NCBI RefSeq assembly: GCF_041296385.1 | Contig: NC_091013.1 | Span: 33,578,001 to 33,642,000 of the forward strand | Length of the DNA: 64,000 nt | Origin: Aphelocoma coerulescens | Taxonomy: Eukaryota; Chordata; Aves; Passeriformes; Corvidae | Direction of reading: 5' to 3' | In this document: positions 13,201 through 28,200 of the stretch, piece by piece | Position numbering within the stretch: the stretch's first letter is position 1 | Layout: each line of letters begins with the position of its first letter | Notes under the pieces: model-generated | Seen by the model: only the letters and a program-made list of their open reading frames with translations | Databases searched by the model: none | Told to the model about the DNA's origin: nothing | Position numbers and translations under genes: made by a program

Positions 13201-16200
13201 TTTCAAGAAGAGTGGCTCCTTTCTTCTTTTCCTCTACAGATAAGGATACTTTTTCCATTCCATTCTGTGCACTTATAAAACCATCATAAAGAGCCATAGG
13301 AAAAAAAAATGGTTCTCCTTTGATTGCAAGTGCAACAGAACATCATTCACCAGTCTGCACTGAGGCTCTCAAATCCCATCAGAGTTATCTTTTTCCAAAT
13401 AATATTTAGGGACTCTGTCATAATTCCATTGTTAGACTGCAGCAGATCGCAGCTTTTATGAAAGGTGGAATCAAAATAAACCAGACGAAAACTTCAGACA
13501 AGCCTATACGAAAAAATATGATTTTTTTTTTTTATCAAGCTGCTCTTCATAATATTTTTGTTCAGACTTACCTTGGTTTTATATTTTCCTTATATTGCCA
13601 GAATGTGATTTCCCCTAAATTTTAATCATTCAGGTATGAACTTTTGGGAAAACTATCTTTTTACTTCTAATACTCCCTTTTATTCTGCAATTTAATCATG
13701 CTTTTCCTTTTCAGAACTTTTTTTTTTTTTTTTTGTAATGTGCCCTCCAGTGTGCCCCTTTAAAGCATAAAAATCTCCCTGATGAGATTTACAGCCAGAG
13801 CTGATATTTTTATTTCACTTCAGCTAAACTGCTTCATTTTGATGTAGTTCTATTCTTGAAATTACATTACTGCTGTGAATTAGCCCGTCAAGGGATTTGG
13901 GTTTGTGTTTTCTTTGTGAAGCATTACACTGTGGCTGTCTGTATTTACATCTGGCACAAGAGCAGGTCTGCTGCTCACAGCTGAACCAAGAGCTGTGTTT
14001 CTTGATCCTGGTTTTCTGAAGAGCTGCTCCTAGAGGTTTTGAAGAGTGTGTGAGAGCCACCTCATGTTACTTTATTTTTATGTGGCTTATGTAGACAACA
14101 TGATGGAATGGGATGGCGTGGCTAAACATTTAAACTGGTATTCATTCACCACAGTTTATGCTTCTGTACTTTGGACATCTGCATCTGACAGTTGCTTCCT
14201 TAAAAACAGTGCTTTTAAGACAGTGCTTTTAAGATGGAATTCATCGCTTCATTTTGGACCACCACATGAAGATGAGAAGAATTGCTCATGAGGAACATCC
14301 GTTCTCTCTATTAACTATAAAGAGAGCCTAGGATGACCAACTCAGGAGTAGCTGAGTCACTCCCCAAAATACTGAGTCCCTGCTCTACCCTCCATCATGC
14401 AATTATTTCAATATGTACAGAGGCAGCCAAAAAGTCATGTTTGACAGAGATTCTCTGTTGTATTTGCACCCAGATGGCTGACTTTATGCTTTCTTTAACA
14501 TCTATTTCTATATCCTATTCTGTATACTGTAAAATGGACCTTGAGGATGCTATGTCTATGGATTATTTTTCACCAAATTTCTGAGGTAGTTACACACCTG
14601 ATTTATGATAGTTCATCCTGATTTATGACCAGGTAACTTATGCTAGTTTCTTGTGGGAAACACAAAAGGTGGAAAGGCTCTTAGGTGTGAGAAAAAAGCA
14701 GTTTTCAGAAATAAAGCAAAAGAATTTAGGAATCGGCTTTGGCTGCGAAAATTTGAAGATAGAAGAAGATACAGTTATATAGCAAGCAAGGACATTAAAA
14801 CAATGGTTAGAGTTTTTAGGTTTAGCTGAGATAGGTCTTGAAGTTGTAGAAAATATGCTGAGCAAGATAGATAAGTTTAAGCTTAATAATGGAATATTAT
14901 GCATTATTATATAAGGCATAACAAGCAAGTATTGTGTGCAACAGATGTACATGTACTATTGAAGATTGGTTAGAACAGTTGTGTGTAGACTTTAGAAGCA
15001 TGCCATTGGCTAAAAAGCCTTCAAGAATGCTCTGTAACAGGGAAATCTTTGGCTCCCTGTGACAACATGAACTTTGTACCATCTCTTGGGTCTCAACTCT
15101 GTACATTAAACTGATAATAGAATAAAATAATAAAAAGGCTCCTGGAATGTCTGCCTGGGCTCCCCGTCCCATTTGTTCTCCAAAAATGCCGACAGTTTCT
15201 CTAGGATATTAACATTTTAAAGAAGGCATTTTCCCTGGGTCTTAGCATCCATTTTTGTATATTGTCCTTAACTGGTGTTATTGCTGCATTAGTATTTGTG
15301 CTTTTTTTTATTTCCTATCTCTGTAGCTGATGAGGTTGTTTCTACATCATCCCTTCACAATATAACAAGTTCAACCACACACTTCTCTGTCCCTATTGGT
15401 TTCTGCATCTATAACCTTTTTATTTTCCCCCTTTTTTGAGTGGCAGTAATCAAGTTCCATTATCGTCTACAGTGGATCCATCCTTTCTCTCTGCTCCATC
15501 AGTTTGAGAATTTCTGTAACAAACTCATTTCTACAGCATTTTATCAATTGTGCCTTGAGATTCTGCTTCTTGGCTGCCTCTGCACATGGTCCTGGTCTTC
15601 ATCCATCTATTTAACAGCTTGAACATAGCTTGCAGGCCTAACTGCTTAGTACATTTCCAACAACATTGAAAACAGAAATGATTTTTAAATGCTTTCTGCA
15701 AGGAAAAATTATGGAGGAGAGTCTGGCAGTAGAGAACTAGAGTTACAAAATAAAAAAATATTTAAAGGGGGAAAAGAATTAAAGGCATTAGAGAGGTTTT
15801 GTAATTCATTACATTAATTTATGCTCCCTGGAGAAGAACCTTCAAGGAAGCTGAAAATTCTGTTAAAATCTGACTGTATTCTTGCCTCACAGTCTTTCTT
15901 TCTATATATACCTCTTGTTCAGGGAGTGGGAAATGTTGTTTTCCATGTCACTAATGGTCATGGCATGATTGCAAGTTTTTTTCTAGTGACGTTTCCTTGC
16001 TCCATGATTACCAGTTGCACCAATAACGCAAATTCATGCAGAAACCATTCAAACTCATACAACTTTAGCAAGGAATTTGATAATAAGGGGGTCTGTGTCT
16101 GCTTCTTCTAGAGACTCCTCATCCATTTGTTCTAAGTAGTTCCACTGAATCCAAAGAAATGAGAAATCTAGCCTATGATATAAAATTCAACATATTTTTA

Positions 16201-19200
16201 CTATTGAGATACATCTTCTGCTTTCTGAATTTGAGACCTTAATCCTGGACTGGAAGTGACTAAATCTGTCATGGAGAGGATGGAGGTACATCCATAAAAA
16301 TGGCCCCTGTCCAGTCAATTTGATATCTCTGGTTTTGTCTGATTTAGAGTAAGCAGGTACCCATTCATGTGTGACTTCAGGTTATGTATTTTTATTGAGT
16401 TTTATTTAGAATATAAAGAGAAAGTGAGTAAGAAACTCTTCACACTGGGTGCTGTGTAAATATTTAATTTTCCAAATGTCATCCCTTCCTCCAAAAGTTT
16501 TACTGGGGAGATATCAAAGGCTTAAACAATCAGACAATCAGATCAGGACCGAAATATTTACAAAAATGCAAGATCCTTGGCCAGACTCAGGAAGAATTCA
16601 CAGCCCACTCCCCAGGTAATTTCTGATAATCAGTCCAAAAAAGGAAAATTAAACTTCTTTGCCCACACTGATCTAATCTTCCCTCACCTGTACTATGGAT
16701 GGGCACAAGTACAGATGTTGGGAGGGAAACAAAGGTTGTTGTTACTGAAGCAGCTGTCAGGGACAGAGTAAAGATGGAAACTTACAGTTCAGCAAGGTAA
16801 GGTAGGTGTGAGATCTACTGCACAGAAATGGGCTGAAGATTTAACTTTTCTTTTGTAAAAAGAAAATATTTGTACTATTGAGAAATGTAGAAATAGCAAA
16901 AATTGCATGAGGTACAGTGAAAGAAAGAAGGCACTGTATCAGAGACAGACACTTCTTTAAATGACAGTGAAATAGCATACACTTTGATTGCATAATTCCT
17001 TAAAAGCATCCATGAATTCCCATTACTTTTTAACTTCACAAAGACTAATTCAAGTCAAAAAGCTAATGTCTAGTTCTGCTCCAGTTGTCTGTTCCCCATT
17101 GCTGGACAAAAGTTTAAAATTTGCTTAGATCAGGGCAGTAGTTATTAGAAACAAATGAATGAACATGAAGTATATTTAGCACTTCAGAAGATTTTTCAAG
17201 TCTGAAAATGTGTGTCAGTTGTGGAGAAGAACAAGAATATTTCTCATTCACTCTTTGATCACCCAGTTAATGGAGAGACGTTTCCTGAAGGTCTGAATGG
17301 CCAAAGAGCTAAGAGAAAATAAGAATGTCCGTGTCTTAGAATAGGTACATGTAATTAAACAAAGAAATACTGGAATTTATTCAGGCTCTGTATCTCTTCC
17401 TCTATCATCTTAATTACTATTAATGTTCTCCCCTTAACATACAGCCTTTGAACAAAAGATCTGAAAATGCTTCACACATTTTACATCAATAGGGATATTG
17501 AATCTTGCTTCCTGCAGACAGGCTCCTCTAGTCAGGCTTCAGTATAAACTTACTTCTTTCTGGTATTATAGAACTGAGTGTTAGAATTTAAAAACCAATA
17601 AATCCCAAGTGTTGGCGAAGAGACATTACCAATATTTTGAAAAACTATACTAAAAACACTGAATTTATGTCTGGTGCCTATAGGGAAATCAGTATTAAAA
17701 AAAAAAACACCTGCCACACACAAAATTACAGATTCAGAAAGCTTCTATTAATTCACAGGAGGCAAGATGTGTTTCCAGAATCTGCAGCCAGCACACCTCA
17801 GTGCTACATGCCAGGTTTGTACCCATGGGGATGGGCAAAGCAATGGGAGATACAAGTGAGCTAACAACAGAGAAGATAACGGGAAGAAAAACAGCTAGAG
17901 TAAAACCAAACAAAAAATAAAGGTACAGAAACAAAAACAGAGATCTCATCTGAAAAGCAAGTCACCCCCACACCAGCTGATGAAGGTCTCTCCCAGCACC
18001 AGAGAAGGAGAGTCCTGCCTCTGATCAAACCTGAGATCTCATGGGCAAGGCAGAGAAAACAAAAAAATCTAGATGACACCAGGATGACAAAGGACATGAA
18101 GTCCAAAAGTAATCACTTAATTTGGTTTTTTAAAATATTTCACACTTTGTTTTTGACTTTTCTAGTATATGGAGATATACTGTATGCATGAGCACACATT
18201 CATAAGACATCAATGTGCTTGGGCAATTCTGGAAAGAAATAGAACTGAGAGGAAGGAGTTCAAAAAAATAAAAAAATATATAGTGGTTAGTACATATTCA
18301 ACACTTCTTAACAGCTTTTGAAGCATAAGAAAGAGGTAAAGTGTGTTCATTTGCATAATTTGAGCTAAGATACTTATTTTCCACCCAAAGTCTCATATGA
18401 TAACCTCCAAGGGTTTTGTGACAAGGACTACTGCAGCACACCTGCAAACCTACCATTAAACCCTTACCAGCATTCAGAGAGTAGCAGGTAGTGTCCATTG
18501 GGAGCACTGCAGTCTGTCAGCCAGCATAAATTGCATCTTCAACACTGCTGTCTGAATGGTTAACATTACCTAGCTCTAGCCAAGAACTGGAATACTTTCT
18601 TCACTATGAAACAAAGTGGAAGATAATCACATGAACTTACTGCTGGGCAAATGGAGACTGACAGCAACAGTAAGAGGATAGTCAAGATTGCTGGTGCCTT
18701 TTCCAAAATTCTTTTAGAAATGCAATCTTTCTCCTTGACACTTCTGCTTGAATTACTACATCACCTTGGAAAAGAAACATGGCTTTGCTGGACTGCTTGC
18801 CTCTCACTTTTCCCCAGCTCAGTGACATCAGACAGCAGATGGAAATCCAGTTTTCAACACACATTAAACAAACTAAAAAGCATTAGCTTTGGGTTTGTCA
18901 AGTAAGAAATGAAATGTTGCATTCTGACTGTCTGACAGCTATTTGTCTCAAAGAATCCTGACATGATAGGTAAAATGTGAAATACAGGAACACCTGTTTG
19001 CACTCAAATCCCAGTCCCAACTGCAGTTCCCTGAAACAAACAAAGGGAATAATTGGTTGCAGAGTTAATGTGTACAATGCAACAGCTATGGTTCCAACCC
19101 AAATCTGGAAAGAGATGAAATCCTCAATTTATGCTATGACAGTTGACTAAAACTTGAACTTAAAGACTCACTTCCAATTCATCCTCCTTGGCAGATGAGG

Positions 19201-22200
19201 CTGTGACAGCCCTGGTGCTCTTTAACACCACACCACCATAGGAGCTTTCAACAGCAGTTTCAAGGAGGACTAAAAACACTGATGTGAACAGGATATTGAT
19301 GGGAGTTTGCAGTTGAAGTTTTTATTGGTCCTACCAGAAGTCCATTTGCTTCCCTTCAAAATGCAATCTCAACTTTTAATTATAAATTGGCCTAAAGCAC
19401 TAACGTTTTCTTCCTCATTTACCCTACTAATTAGTGCATTATATAGTGTCACTATTGGTGACAGTGAGAATGTTAATAATTAAATCTATTTAAAATGGAC
19501 TCTCCCTGCTCAAAGCTATGGAACTGCTCAGTTATATAGAAGAATACAACATTTCAAAAATGAAAACCTACTGCACCTTTTCAAAACAAGGCACCTTGCA
19601 GGACCTTGTGAAATACTTCTATAGGTGAATCCTAACACTAGTGAAATAAGAGTCAAGCAGATTTCAGACCCAACTGATTAAATGAGAAATATAGTGGGAA
19701 CAAGAGATGTAATACAATTGCAAAAGTTTTTGTTTGCTTACTAACTGAATGTTCATTCCCTCAAAGACTTTTCACATTCAGATCTGTATTCACCTATGAT
19801 GAATACTTTTTATTTGGGGTAGTTTTATTCCTTGTTCTTCTAAACAGTTTCTGGGCCCCAGACAGGCACCATTCAGTACAACTTGGAGAGGAAGCACTGT
19901 GTCAGGACAAGTCTAAATGCAGCCAAGGCTCTGAGGACACCCAGTCCTGTCAGGGTATAAGACAGAAAACACCCACCCTTTCAACCACTTTATCAATTAA
20001 ACTTCAGAACAGGTTTTTTTTTCAATGAAAGAAGGATACAGAAGCTTTCCAGAGGTGATACAGCCAACATCTGCCAGGGCATACCTTGATCTGGATAAAT
20101 GCCAAATAAAATCTAGGGTGAGGATAAAAAATAAACATTTATTAGTAACAGAAAAACTGAAAAAGACCTGCAAAACTTATCTCAAATACTTTAAAATAGC
20201 AAATTCAATTTCAAATTGCACATTTAATTGTGAGATTGTTTCAGTATTTTCAGGTATATTTCCACCACAGTTGAAAAGCATCTCTGGGATACTTAACAAG
20301 GGTAAGTAATATTCCTTCTGTTAATTTACAGCCAAAGTCACATATTATATGCATTTTTTCAAAATGAATCTTAGGACTGGAGTTGTAATCCTCAGGATCT
20401 GTCTGGAAAGCAACACCCACACCTGAGGAAATGCAGAGTGTCATCTGTTTTCTTCCTGCCACAGAAGCCCTGCTACCCAAAAAGGAGTTCCTCACATCTG
20501 CTAAAAGAATAAACTCCAACTTTTTGAAATTTTTCTCTGCACTTTCAGTCTAAGATTTTGCTGATTTTGAAGATTTTGTTAAGGGAGGGCAGCACTTTGG
20601 CCACTCCAAGGAGATGCCAACCTCCCCATCACCTTCTGCCTTTGACACTGTGAAGCGCTGCCATTGCTGGGGCATCCTCCAGAATGCTCCCCAATGAGCA
20701 TTCCTCAGGTGTCAGGATCAAAAGATGCATCCTAAATTCAACAAGCATCCATAAGGGACCTACAAGTTTGGGTTTAAGCTGCCTTTAGCATTTTAAATTA
20801 CCAACTCAACTGCTTACTCAACCACATTGTCCTGAGGGGCGACCAGTGCACCAAATAGGAGACTGATTAGGCATGAAGCCCTGCACAGAATTGTCATTTT
20901 TTGCCTCAAGACATTTTCTGTGAGCTAAGAGAAAAGATCATTGCTCATTTTGAACTATTTCTAAGGAAATGGGGACAGGGGAAGACTACAAATTCAATAC
21001 TTACAGAGCAGACAACTACAAAGATAAAAAGGCCTGAAACTTTCAGGAATTTTAGACAGCATCTGAAACACAAAGAAAGATGTATTTACTATCTGGCTAG
21101 TTTAAAAACAGCATTTTCTAGTCTCTTAACAGCTCTGACATTTTAGAAACATTATGGTAAGCATTTATGGGTGATAATATACCACATCAGGGTACAGACA
21201 CCACAAAGCAAGGTCAGCAGGGGCTTGGGAAGCCTTGGTGATTATCAGGGCTCCTGCACCAGATCTGCTTGCTAGATGGATCTCAATGCATGAGAAGGAG
21301 GATTTGCCCCTTGGAAAATCTAAGGGAAGGCTGCAGAATGAGCTGGATTCTGGAACCACCTGCTGCTGCTGGTCTCTGACAGACCCAGATCCCCCTTAGC
21401 TCATTCTTGTCTCTTCCAGAGAGGCAAAGGAGCATTGCCATCACAGGGGGGTTGTTGGCTGCTCTGAAAGTACAGCGTGTTGCATAGACAGATGGTGTCA
21501 TGAGTGACTTCCTCAAACCTGGACTTATAATTCACACCCTGAAAAGTATTAGAAAAAGCAGTTTGAAGACAAGAACAAGCTTTAAGAATCTTCTGGGTTT
21601 AACAGTATCTTTTAAAACCAAATATACTTCATGAGCATAAATCTACTAACAAAACTAAATATTTTTTTCCATAGCACATCCATGCCCATTGAAGGAATGC
21701 CCTGTTCTGGAAATTAGATGTCATAAAATATTCTGAATTGTCCAAGCTTACTACTGAGTGGGTTAGGCAAGGATAACTCTAAATTAAAATGTGGATGTTG
21801 AAAATGCATGGTCTTGAGAAAGAAATCTTAAGATTTAGCATTTTAAATTACCATTTTTTTAATCTTACTCAAAAGACAACTGAACTAAAAATTTTCTGAC
21901 TGCCCATCAATATGTTATAGTGATGTCTTAATTTACAGAACCCTTTTTGTTGATTTGACCTTGTTACATATTTTCATTTAGAAAGCATCAATATTCTCAT
22001 TCCATTTTTTTCAAAAGTAAACATTCAAACATTGCTTTTCTGACAGAATGACAAATGCAAGGCTTGACTTAAACCTGATGACAAGCAAGAAGGAAAACAT
22101 TTCAAGTTACCAGGATAATTAGTTGAAAAAGGAAGAGTGCAATAAAAAGCTGCATTGACAGATGCTATAGGATAAAATATTAAAGCAGAATAGTCTGAAG

Positions 22201-25200
22201 AATGTCATAAATAATTTTTAATTACAGTGGAAATAAGTTCCTAAATCAATTCATTGACAGGAAGCAACATAAATGACTGGACACCCATTTTTCAAAAACA
22301 TTATTTTCTAAAGTTTCACCTCTCTTTAGAATTTTCCAAACAGAAGCTGATAAAAACCAGCAGCTAATAAAAATGTGTTGTCACAGAGAAACTGGTACAA
22401 AGCGGCTACAGTCCTCTATTAAATACAAGTGGCAACAACTTTACCCAAACTTTGCACAACATGGAAATCTAGAGAAGGCAGAGGAAGAGGACAAGGAAGA
22501 CAGTTAGGTGGCTTCTTCTAGAAATTCCAAGTAGCCCTACTCTACTGAAAAGCAAGATGGCAGAGAGAGGAAGAAGGTAATAAAGGCATGAAAAGAAAGG
22601 AATGATGACAGAAGCCATTATCAGCACTTCATCACTAAAAGCTTCTTTTGGTGTTCTGTGATTTATGGAAAACACTTAGTGCCATCTTAGTCATACATCC
22701 TCTATCCTGCCTGTCTATTCTGCCCATCTCTACACTACAGTTTCATTCTGGAATTTTGAGAATTTATTATGTTATGAATTAATAAATCCTAATCCAGACT
22801 AGTTTAATGTTAACATACTTTATATTTTTTGTTTGCACTTTGGACTTACAGTTTATAATAATAATAATTAAATTTATTATTAAAAAAAATCCCTTGATTT
22901 TAAGACACAGGTGAAATTTAAAAAAAAAAAACATAAATTAAGCATTTATAAATTAATAACCACTTGTTGTAAATAACAGAAACTCATCCAAAGGAGCTGG
23001 CAAAATGTAATTAAAACAAGGTTTTACAAATGGTTTTAATAAATGTAGAATTTAGAAGGGTCTTTTCCTCCCATCTGTTTGTTTTCATGGCATTTCATAT
23101 TAGGGAAGCAGCACTTTTAACAGCTTACATTTGCGATGTGATCAGCTTTTGATTCACCCGTGGTTTGCAATCTGTGTCTTCCTACAGTGCTAATCTGGCA
23201 CAGCAATGCAAGTACAAGCCCTCTGCCAAATCCTGTGCTGATATATGCCTCCAGCACAATCCTATTTGACTTCAGTTGGAAATGCATGGAGTATAAAGCT
23301 ATAAAGGATTTTACCCCCTTTTCTAAGGCAAATGGTTTTTAGTCTGATCTGCATATGGTGTCAGGCAGTTTAGCTTCATTTGCTGTCTCAGCAGAGTTAT
23401 GCTGATTTACAACAGCAGAGGAGCTGATCCCATATGTACAACCTGCACTATAGCACTCAAAATTTATTTCAAGGGAAGTTCTGCCAGAAAAACGTGATCC
23501 TCCCCAGATTATAAAGCTATGCTTTACTGGAAATAATGGATTTCACACTCCCAATAGACACCTTTGTTACATCAAATACCAGGGAAATCTACCACAAATG
23601 TGAAGAAAGACACCTGCCAAACTTCTTTGCATATGCTCATATTGCACTAATTGCAGTCATTGTAATTCTCCTGCTCCATTTGTTCAGCACCAGAGTGGAA
23701 GAGCACAATACCATATGCACAATGAGAGGAAAACAATTGTGAAGTGATGAGCTAAGACAGTGTACAGATTGGGAAAAGATGCACTGAAATCCCTCTGGAA
23801 AGGTACTGCAGATCCACAAGGAGGTGTGGACCTGCAGTGCTGGGCTCTGTGAAAACCATGCAAAGCTATCTGCAGACACCAAACCAAACTAGAGAAAGTA
23901 TTGAACCTCTGGAAGGGGCAGAGGGAATTAGTATCCAAGATTAAAGGTTTTGCTAGTTAAATCCCAAGCAAAAATATCCTGAGAAAATTTGAAGTTAAGC
24001 TCTTATCATATTGATATCTTTTAATATATTAACAGATTCAATTTCCTCCATGCCTAAATGATGTAAAAGACTACTTTGGGGTAAAGAGTGAAATATATTA
24101 ATGTTGTCCAACATAGAAAAATGCTCAGTTATATTTTGCTTTGTGTATATGTGAAAAGCTACTGTGATGACTACAGAAGAACTTTTACACACATTTTAAT
24201 TAAAGTGAGGCAAGAAAATACTGAAGAAAAAAATGCTGTGGAATCAACCACAGGGCTTTTTAAAAATGGTTTCAAATAAATGTTAAAAGCAATATAGAAC
24301 GTATTTAATTACAAATTTAGAATAGGTGTTATGATTGATTCTTGTTAGAACCAGGGGCTCTTGGTCATTATGTAGAGTCTGTAATCAATTTCAAACTATC
24401 ACTGGCAAGAAACAGTCTAAATACAGTGTCTTATTTTATTAAGTTACATAAGTAAAACATTTTCTAGACATCTATGCATAGAAACAAATACATGCAGGAA
24501 TTTGGAAGAAAAAAAAAGTTTGAATTCAGACCTCATCTTTGATAAGCTGAACTTGACATGAAGGTTGTCCAAGATTTCATATTTCTCAGAAGAAGCAGAT
24601 CTGGGAAAACTTGTCATTTCACTTTCCAGTTGAAACCTTTGTTCAAATTCTGCAGAGCTGTTGTCCCATGAATCATCATCTGTGGTAAAATCTGGATTAT
24701 GAAGGGCCATACACTGCAACCTGTCACACATTTTCAGTAAACATAATAAAACAAAACAGTGTTTTACTTCAACAGGTAGTAGATACAACTCACCTTGCAG
24801 AACCTTAGGTTCACTCTGAGAGATTTTTATGGAAAATTTCATAGAAAGACATTTATTCAGTACAGACTGAGTTCCCCTTGGTGACACAGCTGGGTAGACT
24901 GGGGAGCAAGAACAAAGACCCCATGACATTTAGGCGCACTTGAGAGAACCAGTTCTCTAATACAGCAGGCAGATGTACTTCAGGATTTGGTGTGTAAGGT
25001 CCATTATCAGGACCTTCCCTATAGTTCTGCTTTGTCTTTCAGTGTGCTTTGTGTAACAACACATGGACGAAATAAGAGCACACAACCTGCAGCTGTCTAA
25101 GCTTTGGGCTCTCTAATCACCCTGACCTCAGGCCTTACACCCTTCCCTTCCCTTTTTTCAGGCCCTTCTCTGCTACCAAGGTCCTCCAGAGTAATTCTCT

Positions 25201-28200
25201 GCTTACAGCCCCTGCTATTGACTTTATTTCCCAGCAGGTTTGGCGTTAGGATATAAGAAAGAACCACATGCAATTAAATAGAAGAGAGCTTAGGAAAAAA
25301 ATATTTTGAGAAAAATGAAAGTAACTCACCCATTTTCCTCTGAGGAAACCTTCAGTAGTGGTGTCTTTTCTGTAAAACCAGTGTTTTTTGACCTCAAGCT
25401 GAATAATTTCGAAAAATTGAAGTGATATCTTCGGAGGGAGAAAAAAACAGAATAGTAAGTATGCAGTAAAATTATTCCCTATAGATCTACAGAATATTTT
25501 GCTACAAGTCCATCTAATTAGTTAAATATTCTTGAAGAATGGTGTTCACCTAAATTAGGGTTTTCATTACATTTGAACTAGACATGGTAGTTACTTTCTT
25601 ATACTCACAGAGGACTCATTTATATAGGTTTACACTAGGATACTTCATAAAATATGAGAAAATAGAAGAATTTATTTCCCATAGATGTTATTTGAGACAT
25701 GGATCACAATCTACAAATCTACTAATCCCTACAGTAACCTTAGTACTCTTTGTATTAGGGAAGAAAATCTGAATGCAAGTACTTCATTTCTGCAGCACAA
25801 TCCCTTCCAAACGGTTTCTGTCAAGTCTTGGTCCTGGTGTTGCAGATAATTAAACAGAGCGTGAGCAACTTCTTGCCATATTGCAGCTTAGCATTGTGAA
25901 GGAGCTTTTGCCAAAGTATAAATCCCCAAACTTAAGAAGCAGCTGAAGACAATCAGTCACAATCACAGAGGTCTGTCTTTGGGGCAGGCTTCTGGGAGAG
26001 ACTAAATAATTGAGCCATTTTAGAACATCTTCCCATGACCAGATGTCTCTTTCAGAGACATTTACTATCAAAATCAACATTATTCAGGTACACTCAGATT
26101 TATTCCATCCAAAACTGTAGTCTCCCACCACCAGAAAGTTTCAAAGAAATATGCTAGATAACACAGTCAAAATGCAGGTCTCAATACACCCACAGGAAAC
26201 CCACTTAGAGGAATTCCAAAATTTCTTCTAGTATTGCTGTACTGTGAGGAGGAAGAAATGATAAAATCGTAGACTACTAAATAAATACACAAAAGTGACT
26301 GGGTATTCAATCTTCTAAATATAAGGACAGGTCAAAAAGAAGGATTTGCATATTTGACTTTATAACACGATGGAAGACAGGGAAGTTTCTTACAATTTGT
26401 AGAGCTGTGTCTGAACTCTGACTTTGTAAAATTAAAACCTCCAAGTACTGCTTCAGCTTGTTTGTTCAGTAGTGTTTTCAGTCAGAAGATGTGCTAGGTG
26501 CAGAGCAATTGGATATGGTTATTTCAGCCTTGAGTGTCCACAACACTCATTCAAATTCTACTGTAAGTCACATATCTCAGCAGAAGAGAGTGAATGAGTT
26601 AGAGAGATTGAATTACCCAGTACCTCAGGTCAAATGTTGGGCAGATTACAACTCAGGTGCTACATTGCACTGAGACTTCATCTGTGAAGAGATGATTGCA
26701 TACTCTGAAGCTATCAAAGTGCTTCCTTTTTGAAGCAGAAGAATATCATTCACACAAAAGAAAGTCTAAGTGGAGAAACCAGTGCTTTTGAAGCAAGTGC
26801 TCTTCTAATTTCATCATGGCTTTCCATGTAAAAGGCTACCTAGAGCTTTTACAAAATGGAACCCATAGGGATAGCAAGAACACTCTCAGGACTTTAAACG
26901 TGTGCTCGCCAAGCATTGCTGATATGCTCCTGGCTAATCCCAGCATCCAACTACGCTCAAAGTCTGCATCCAGAGGGGCAATTTTGATAACAATTCTGAT
27001 GATGGACCTTGAATTTGTGTGTTCAGAAATTTGACTCATGAAAAGACCATTTAGCTGTTTCTACTTTTAAACACAACAATGTCACTTGCTCCACAGGAAA
27101 AAAAGCCTTCAAATCATGTATAATAAATGCTGTTCTGATCTTACCTTGTTGTCAGAGACTGAAGTATTATGTTTATGACTTAAACATTTTCATGAAGGAC
27201 TTTTAAGACTGTATGATGAAAGCTGCAGAGAAGACTGCTGCACCCTGGATGGGGCTCTGAGAGGCCCTACACCTCTTGCTGATGAAGATAAGATGAAGTA
27301 ACAACTCAGGGCTGGGGACATTCACAAAGCACAGGCTTAGCACCTTCAGGGTGGAGACCACAGCCCCAGGGCTATCACCTTGAACAGACCCCCTGCACCA
27401 AAGGATGGGGGGAGAGAGTCTTTGGGTGTTGGAAAAGTCTCTGGTCAGAGGCGCAGTGACTGCCCATCCTCCACTGTGCAGACCAGCTCGGCTGAGGGAC
27501 CTTCACCCAGGGAAAAGGCTGCATCCATGTGAAGGACAGCAGAAGGGGGCTGTCATGGCCCATCAAAGACCCCCGAAAGGGGTCCCCAGACCCTACACCA
27601 GAGATGATGCAACAGATCCACAGTGTTGCAAGGTACAGTGTCAAACTGGCCCCCTGCAGGGGAGACATGTGGGCATTCCCACCTTCCCAAAGCATATATT
27701 AATCCACTGGATTCTATACTCTTCAGCGTCTGGCACTGTGTGGTGGCATGGCGATGGCAACGGGGGACCCTCACCACCAGAAGACCAGATGGAGGGGAGC
27801 AACGAGACATCTTTGAGACCCTTGGAAGGGTGATCTGCTTCCACCTAACCCCTGTCACATCTCCCTGTCCCCCACCTCCATGCACACTTCTTTTTTTCTT
27901 TTTCTGTCTCTCTTTCTGTGTTTGTTTTTTCTTTCTTTCTTTCTTCCTTCCTTCCTTTCTTCTTGCTTTCTTCCTCCCTTCCTTCCTTTCCTTCCTTCTT
28001 TCTTCCTTTCCTTCCTTCCTTTCCTTCCTTCCTTCCTTCCTTCCTTCCTTCCTTCCTTCTCTCCCTCCCTCCCTCCATTTCTCTTTCTTTCGCTTTGCCT
28101 CTTTTACTATTAAATGAAATATGTCAATTTTTTGTCACCAACATCTAACCTCATTTGGTTTGAATCACATTTTTGGGTACATTTTGAACCTTCCATTCAA

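Noticed and set aside
19172..19340. Open minus-strand stretch in OCA2 intron 6 ending at GAA|GTGAGT
   Set aside because: The residues do not match OCA2, the phase does not fit between exons 6 and 7, and no convincing acceptor is seen.
23536..23742. Plus-strand 68-codon ORF with a hydrophobic segment
   Set aside because: It lies in OCA2 intron 4 on the opposite strand, with no homology and no splice or promoter evidence.
27623..28117. 164-codon plus-strand ORF ending in Phe/Leu/Ser/Pro repeats
   Set aside because: It crosses an LTR-like block and a CT microsatellite. There is no homology or splice support.
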